This document shows, piece by piece, positions 6,101-8,670 of a DNA stretch of 8,670 nucleotides; the first letter of the stretch is position 1, and every line of letters begins with the position of its first letter. The notes beneath the pieces are model-generated. The model had not been told where the DNA came from, ran no database searches, and saw nothing but the letters and a program-made list of their open reading frames with translations. Both the position numbers and the translations under genes were made by a program. The DNA comes from Planctomycetaceae bacterium (GTDB lineage: Bacteria > Planctomycetota > Planctomycetia > Pirellulales > UBA1268), in assembly GCA_947453125.1 (NCBI GenBank), contig CANGGC010000062.1:1-8670 (forward strand), in the 5' to 3' direction.

Positions 6101-7770
6101 CGCTTGTCGGGGCCGGCATAGCCATTGATCTCGTGGCATCCATAGCAGCCGTATTGACGGATGAGATGGTAGCCCTCGACGAGCTTTGGCGCGGGAGGCT
6201 CGGGAAATCGCTCGCTCGGCTCGAGATCGACAACCTGATGATGGCACTTCAGGCAGCTCGACTCCTCGAACCGGTTCGGGAGCATCGGGAAGATCCAGTG
6301 ATGGTTGTTGAACCACCCGTGCTCGTCGTGCCACTCATGACCCTGCGTCGGCGTATCGGGGCTGTGGGAGGACCACTTGAAGCTCGTTGCACTTCCCTGC
6401 CCCTGATGGCAGATCGTGCATCCGAAAGTTTGCATCGGATGGGGGCTGGTCGATCCGACGAAGAGATCGAGGCGGGGATGGGTGGCATACGGCTGGGGCA
6501 CGCCGCGACGAATTGCTAGTTGGAGCGGGCGCCCAGCTTCTGGCGACTCGACGAGGGTTGCGACGGCTGCCGCGCGGACGAGGGTCTTGCCTCCGTCGAT
6601 GCCGGCGATCACGTCGCCAGCCGTGAGCCCGACCACGGCTGCCGGCGAACCGGGGACAACGAAGCTGACCGTCGGATCCTCGGCATGGAACAAGCCCTGC
6701 GGGGCAAGTGCGAATCCGTAGAGCTTCTCGAGTTGCGCATTCCCGTTCCCCTCCACTGAGGGTCGGGGCGCTCCCGGTTCGGTGGCGGTGGGAAGCGAGA
6801 TCGCCAGATCGGCCTGCGCGCTGTACGCGGGCTCCGTGGGGGCGCCGGGGGTCGACTTGTCCATCCCCTTGTGACAGGTGATGCAGCGGTCGAACCGAGC
6901 GACATCGCGGAAGTTGTTGTTGATGGTGAGCTGCGGGAGCCAGATCTGATCGATGCGGAGTGGGCCGTTGAAGGCGTCGAGAACGGGGAGTTCGAGGAGC
7001 GTTTTGCCCGAATTGGGGGCGCGATCCTTGAGGGTCTTCGCCAGCTGACCGACTTTGTTGCGGTGGTCGGCGAGAGTCTTGGCCGCGGCATCTTCGGTCG
7101 CTGTGACGTCTCGAAGGATCGCCTCGAGGCCCTTGCGGTGGGTGTTGGCAACCTGTGTGGCCTGAGTTGCCTCGACGACCTCAGCCTGCTTCGCCTGGGC
7201 GATCGCGAGCAAGGAGTCGAGGCGGTCTTGCGGTGCCCCCTCGGCAACGGCCAGTTCGTAGTCGGCACGGCACTTGTCGAACTCGGCCTTCCGGAGCTTG
7301 AGCCGCCCGGCAAGATTGTCCTCGCGGAACTTGGCCCGCTTGGCGATGTCGCGCATCCGCTCGACGAGGTCGCCACGGATCGCAAGACGCTCGCCTTGAT
7401 CGGTCTGAGCGACGAGGCGGTCAACGTCGATCTGGACAAGATCCGCCGCAACGGCGTCTTCGTCGATCGTTCTGGCCTGCTGGAGGAACGCTGCCGTCAG
7501 CGACGGGGCGATCGCGTCGCGGCGGGCGTCGGCAAGCGCCGCCTCGAGATCCGCGGTTTTGGTCGCGTATGTGTCGGAGCTTTCCTCTGCCACGCGGGCG
7601 GCCGCCGACCATGTCTCCAGGTCACGGAAGCCTTTTTGGTACTTCTTCCAAGGACGGTTGTGATCGGCTGCGAGCATGGCGATCGTCGTCAGCAGCAGCA
7701 CGATCGCCGTGATACCGAACACGACGTGCAGCAGCTTCAGATTGCGCCAGGTTTGTTCTGTGGCAGGCAT
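3148..7770 (-). CDS. Membrane-anchored octahaem cytochrome c with embedded PDZ-like domain
   Basis: 1540-residue periplasmic electron-transfer subunit, probably replacing cytochrome c1 in this bc-type complex. It has a short cytoplasmic N-terminus, one membrane helix at about 13-34 with no cleavage site (signal anchor), and a charged, Ala/Leu/Glu-rich probable coiled coil at about 48-250. Eight CxxCH haem c sites start at residues 296, 451, 506, 542, 746, 916, 1123 and 1380. A PDZ-like domain lies at about 350-424 (VPGSPA, GLTAGDVI, IRRG) between haems 1 and 2. The last five haems each precede a W-x-x-x-P ... MP segment whose Met (679, 799, 1071, 1318, 1430) is the likely distal ligand. Haems 2-3 are rich in nearby His (469, 478, 481, 484, 490, 491), suggesting bis-His ligation. 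A His-rich loop spans 957-996 and a Pro/Ala-rich tail starts near 1479. The ATG at 7770 is chosen because the anchor follows at once; its Shine-Dalgarno match is poor. It lies between the cytochrome b and cupredoxin genes. Confidence 0.93.
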   Translation of the reverse strand: MPATEQTWRNLKLLHVVFGITAIVLLLTTIAMLAADHNRPWKKYQKGFRDLETWSAAARVAEESSDTYATKTADLEAALADARRDAIAPSLTAAFLQQARTIDEDAVAADLVQIDVDRLVAQTDQGERLAIRGDLVERMRDIAKRAKFREDNLAGRLKLRKAEFDKCRADYELAVAEGAPQDRLDSLLAIAQAKQAEVVEATQATQVANTHRKGLEAILRDVTATEDAAAKTLADHRNKVGQLAKTLKDRAPNSGKTLLELPVLDAFNGPLRIDQIWLPQLTINNNFRDVARFDRCITCHKGMDKSTPGAPTEPAYSAQADLAISLPTATEPGAPRPSVEGNGNAQLEKLYGFALAPQGLFHAEDPTVSFVVPGSPAAVVGLTAGDVIAGIDGGKTLVRAAAVATLVESPEAGRPLQLAIRRGVPQPYATHPRLDLFVGSTSPHPMQTFGCTICHQGQGSATSFKWSSHSPDTPTQGHEWHDEHGWFNNHHWIFPMLPNRFEESSCLKCHHQVVDLEPSERFPEPPAPKLVEGYHLIRQYGCYGCHEINGYAGPDKRIGPDMRVGPNFHEVAEAIATDPGLDAFGEGVKRIVEDVRSSPDGKHSRGKLRELLELDASAGDEAKLTTRSHTLAAQLKDPETPGTLPKVGPSLRHVASKDSFEWLYSWLRNPQDFRPSTKMPRFFGLWEHLSGKSLEESKRYEPIEIRSMITYLQGASAPFEYVAPWDGITSAPDIERGKKVVQVRGCLACHQHGDFPEALSTHGPNLSRIGAKVASHPRGSEWLYSWLREPARYHPRTIMPNVLLEPVKQADGSVSDPAADATAYLLSSTEGWQATDVPSATSLTEAERTATEELALMYLKERFPEVRARNVLATGLGADMASILGDERMLLDVTQANRDAKLLDYVGKKTIAKLSCAGCHDIPGFEDAKAAGAALADWGRKESSKIAFEQVSQFVMHQLAHDHGGHAGHGEPGGHAAPTDHMLGVEGADHGDAHGHAEKAAIVDGLDSDLAYAAVEEAHVTPESVDPNTGFFLEKLLAHEREGFLWQKLRAPRSYDYKKAENKGYNERYRMPKFPFNDTQREAVMTFVLGLVAEPPAPQFVYTPSDREQARLSGLKVAEQYNCGGCHTLQMDRWDVRYRPESLGEGQESADYPFLSPHFTPGNVADSLVTDRQGRRKATLVGMPAINAESGKPQYVDEDGVPIEEDDAEAVPHRPFMLWKDVLIDGTPRIVGGPNVMVPNEALEAGRHYPANGGDLARLLFPVVIADEKEINPNVKPDDAWGWLPPPLVGEGKKVQSGWLHKFLLNPGPIRPAAVLRMPKFNFKSSEASALVNYFAAVDGADYPYVYDPRLDESSVTTAEATHPGHLEGAMKIVTNNNYCVKCHLVGGYSPPGNPKALAPQLEVVHERLRPDYVHNWIANPKRYLPYTGMPVNIPFDKPVSQDLYHGTSEQQLDALTDLLMHYDRFAKRNLSLDAYFKQQPAAEPSAAPPAASIDSAPAEPIPGPTDGPAPTIRGGAGSVTLLNPDRPANNRTIAVAGSD
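4783..4902 (-). other. His-rich loop in the multihaem cytochrome
   Basis: Residues 957-996 of the octahaem protein hold ten histidines in forty residues, with many Gly, Ala and Asp, in patterns such as HDHGGHAGHG and DHGDAHGHAE. The stretch sits between CxxCH 6 (916-920) and its likely Met ligand (1071). It looks like a flexible metal-binding segment (Cu, Zn or Ni) rather than part of a haem fold. Function unknown. Confidence 0.6.
5362..5796 (-). repeat. Internal protein repeat: two EWLYSWLR...MP haem-distal segments
   Basis: Residues 659-683 and 779-803 of the octahaem cytochrome share the octapeptide EWLYSWLR, followed by x-P, an aromatic, P-x-T-x-MP. They are exactly 120 residues apart, and each follows a CxxCH site (542 and 746). 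Weaker copies occur at 1046-1072, 1299-1319 and 1416-1431. This is the Met-ligand half of a class I cytochrome c module repeated five times. It indicates growth by module duplication. Confidence 0.75.
6499..6723 (-). other. PDZ-like domain inside the multihaem cytochrome
   Basis: Residues about 350-424 of the octahaem protein. The order YGFALAPQG, FVVPGSPAAVVGLTAGDVI, AGIDG and GRPLQLAIRRG follows the usual bacterial PDZ pattern: carboxylate-binding-type loop, 'PGSPA..GL..GD.I' turn, short strand, then a closing strand ending in RRG. It lies between CxxCH 1 (296-300) and CxxCH 2 (451-455). PDZ domains bind C-terminal peptides or act as docking modules. A docking role here, for example for a periplasmic partner, is inference. 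Confidence 0.75.
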
Positions 7771-7839
7771 GGAAACGGCTCGGAGGGATGGAGGCCCGCG
7801 GTGTCGACGCGTGATCGGACGGCTGGACGTTCGACCGCG

Positions 7840-8670
7840 TCAGAAGTTGAGGGAGAACTCCGGGATGCTGATGAGGTACTTCAGGTTCAGCGTCCAACGG
7901 AGGATCATTTTTAAAGGCAGCGTGAGCATCAGCAACATGAGGTTGATCATCACCAAGTAACGCACGAAGCCCATCTGGGCGAAGTACTTGCGGAACACGG
8001 TCACGGCGAGAAGCGGCGGGAGCAGGAACAGATAGGCAGCCATGATCAGCAGGCCGGGGGCCTCGCGGAGAAGGATTGTCCCGACGTGGGCGTACCACGG
8101 CGCGTCGGAGGCAACGCGCGGGAGCGGCTGATTGAGGAGGTTCACCCAGAAGAGTTGCGGAAGATCGACGTTGTTGAGCACCTCGACTTTGTATGGGCTC
8201 CAGTATTCGAACGGCCCGAAGAAGTTCCAGTTGGGGCCGCGGAGGAACGTGCCGAGGATGATGAGGGTGATCCACAGCTCGAGAAATCCGAATTGCCACG
8301 TGAGGTAGGCAAACTTCCGCTCGTTGATCGAGTAGTAGCCGTTCCCCTTCTTGTTGAAATCGAGGTAGGGCATCGCCATCAGCCCGAAGATCACGATGCT
8401 CGGCAGGGTGACGCCGGCGTACCACGGGTCGAAGTAGACGAGCATCTCCTGGAGGCCGAGGAAGTACCACGGGGCTTTGGAGGGGTTTGGGGTCTTCACA
8501 CTCGAGGCAGGCTCTTCGAGCGGAGCTGGCAGGAGCAGCGCCCAGGCGAGGAGGAACGCCGCCACCCCCACCATGCAGATCAGCTCGGTGTAGACCAGAT
8601 CGGGCCAAACGAGAACTTTCTCGTCATTCAGTTTTTCCAGCGGTGGGAGCCCCTGCGCGATCCGCTCGTC
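7840..8670 (-). CDS. Cytochrome b C-terminal (subunit IV-like) membrane protein, 5' partial
   Basis: Membrane subunit of a quinol:cytochrome c reductase, corresponding to the C-terminal half of cytochrome b or to b6f subunit IV. The frame is open to the right edge, giving 276 visible residues. The first 32 precede the first internal Met at 8574, so that Met is not the real start. Hydrophobic segments lie near visible residues 28-48, 83-100, 122-143, 200-226 and 235-257. The sequence PNPSKAPWYFLGLQE (61-75) sits where the Qo-site PEWY motif of canonical cytochrome b falls, but the acidic residue is absent. The following YFDPW and the later RGPNWNFFGPFEYW loop (144-157) recall cytochrome b proteins of Planctomycetota and some other non-proteobacterial-type bc complexes (recalled resemblance, not searched). 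The visible part is already longer than plant subunit IV (about 160 residues), with extra C-terminal helices. It ends in TGA, 69 bases before the multihaem cytochrome gene. Haem b-ligating helices are not visible and should lie upstream or in a separate gene. Confidence 0.9.
   Translation of the reverse strand, partial: DERIAQGLPPLEKLNDEKVLVWPDLVYTELICMVGVAAFLLAWALLLPAPLEEPASSVKTPNPSKAPWYFLGLQEMLVYFDPWYAGVTLPSIVIFGLMAMPYLDFNKKGNGYYSINERKFAYLTWQFGFLELWITLIILGTFLRGPNWNFFGPFEYWSPYKVEVLNNVDLPQLFWVNLLNQPLPRVASDAPWYAHVGTILLREAPGLLIMAAYLFLLPPLLAVTVFRKYFAQMGFVRYLVMINLMLLMLTLPLKMILRWTLNLKYLISIPEFSLNF

Noticed and set aside
7771..7839. Inverted GACGCG/CGCGTC pair near the cytochrome b stop as a terminator
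   Set aside because: Six-base arms with a long loop and no T-run; too weak to support a terminator, and the operon appears to continue.
6871..7914. 347-codon plus-strand open frame spanning the gap before the octahaem gene
   Set aside because: Mostly antisense to the coiled-coil region of the cytochrome and running into the end of cytochrome b. No family features.
7622..8608. 328-codon minus-strand frame overlapping cytochrome b
   Set aside because: The alternative frame gives an Arg/Pro/Ala-rich peptide without membrane segments, while the cytochrome b frame has clear helices and conserved loops.

Overview
The window is GC-rich and densely coded on the minus strand. It is best read as part of one operon, transcribed from high to low coordinates, for a quinol-oxidising cytochrome bc-type complex and its periplasmic electron carriers. 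The gene set resembles the respiratory operons of Planctomycetota: a cytochrome b C-terminal subunit with the loop sequence KAPWYFLGLQE, a giant membrane-anchored multihaem cytochrome c, and secreted cupredoxin-like proteins of the kind often labelled 'methylamine utilization protein'. That taxonomic call is inference from family resemblance, not from a marker gene.

In transcription order: (1) the C-terminal part of a cytochrome b / subunit-IV-like membrane protein, cut by the right edge (8670-7840); (2) a 1540-residue octahaem cytochrome c with an N-terminal membrane anchor, a long helical arm, an embedded PDZ-like domain, five His/Met-type haem modules and a His-rich loop (7770-3148); (3) a secreted type-1-copper cupredoxin (3102-2317); (4) its lipoprotein paralogue, overlapping gene 3 by 23 bases (2339-1386); (5) a dihaem cytochrome c lipoprotein (1354 to beyond base 1), whose reading frame stays open to the left edge. 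The gaps are 69, 45 and 31 bases, with one overlap, so cotranscription is likely. The promoter and the start of the operon (probably a Rieske protein and the cytochrome b N-terminal part) lie to the right of the window, and any terminator lies to the left.

Inferred working model: quinol is oxidised in the membrane by the b subunit with an unseen Rieske partner. Electrons pass to the multihaem subunit, which carries eight CxxCH sites in place of a monohaem cytochrome c1. They then leave through copper carriers (one soluble, one lipid-anchored) and a dihaem lipoprotein towards a terminal oxidase or another acceptor. No RNA genes, mobile elements, CRISPR arrays or convincing terminators were seen. 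The plus-strand open frames are shadows of the GC-rich minus-strand genes.
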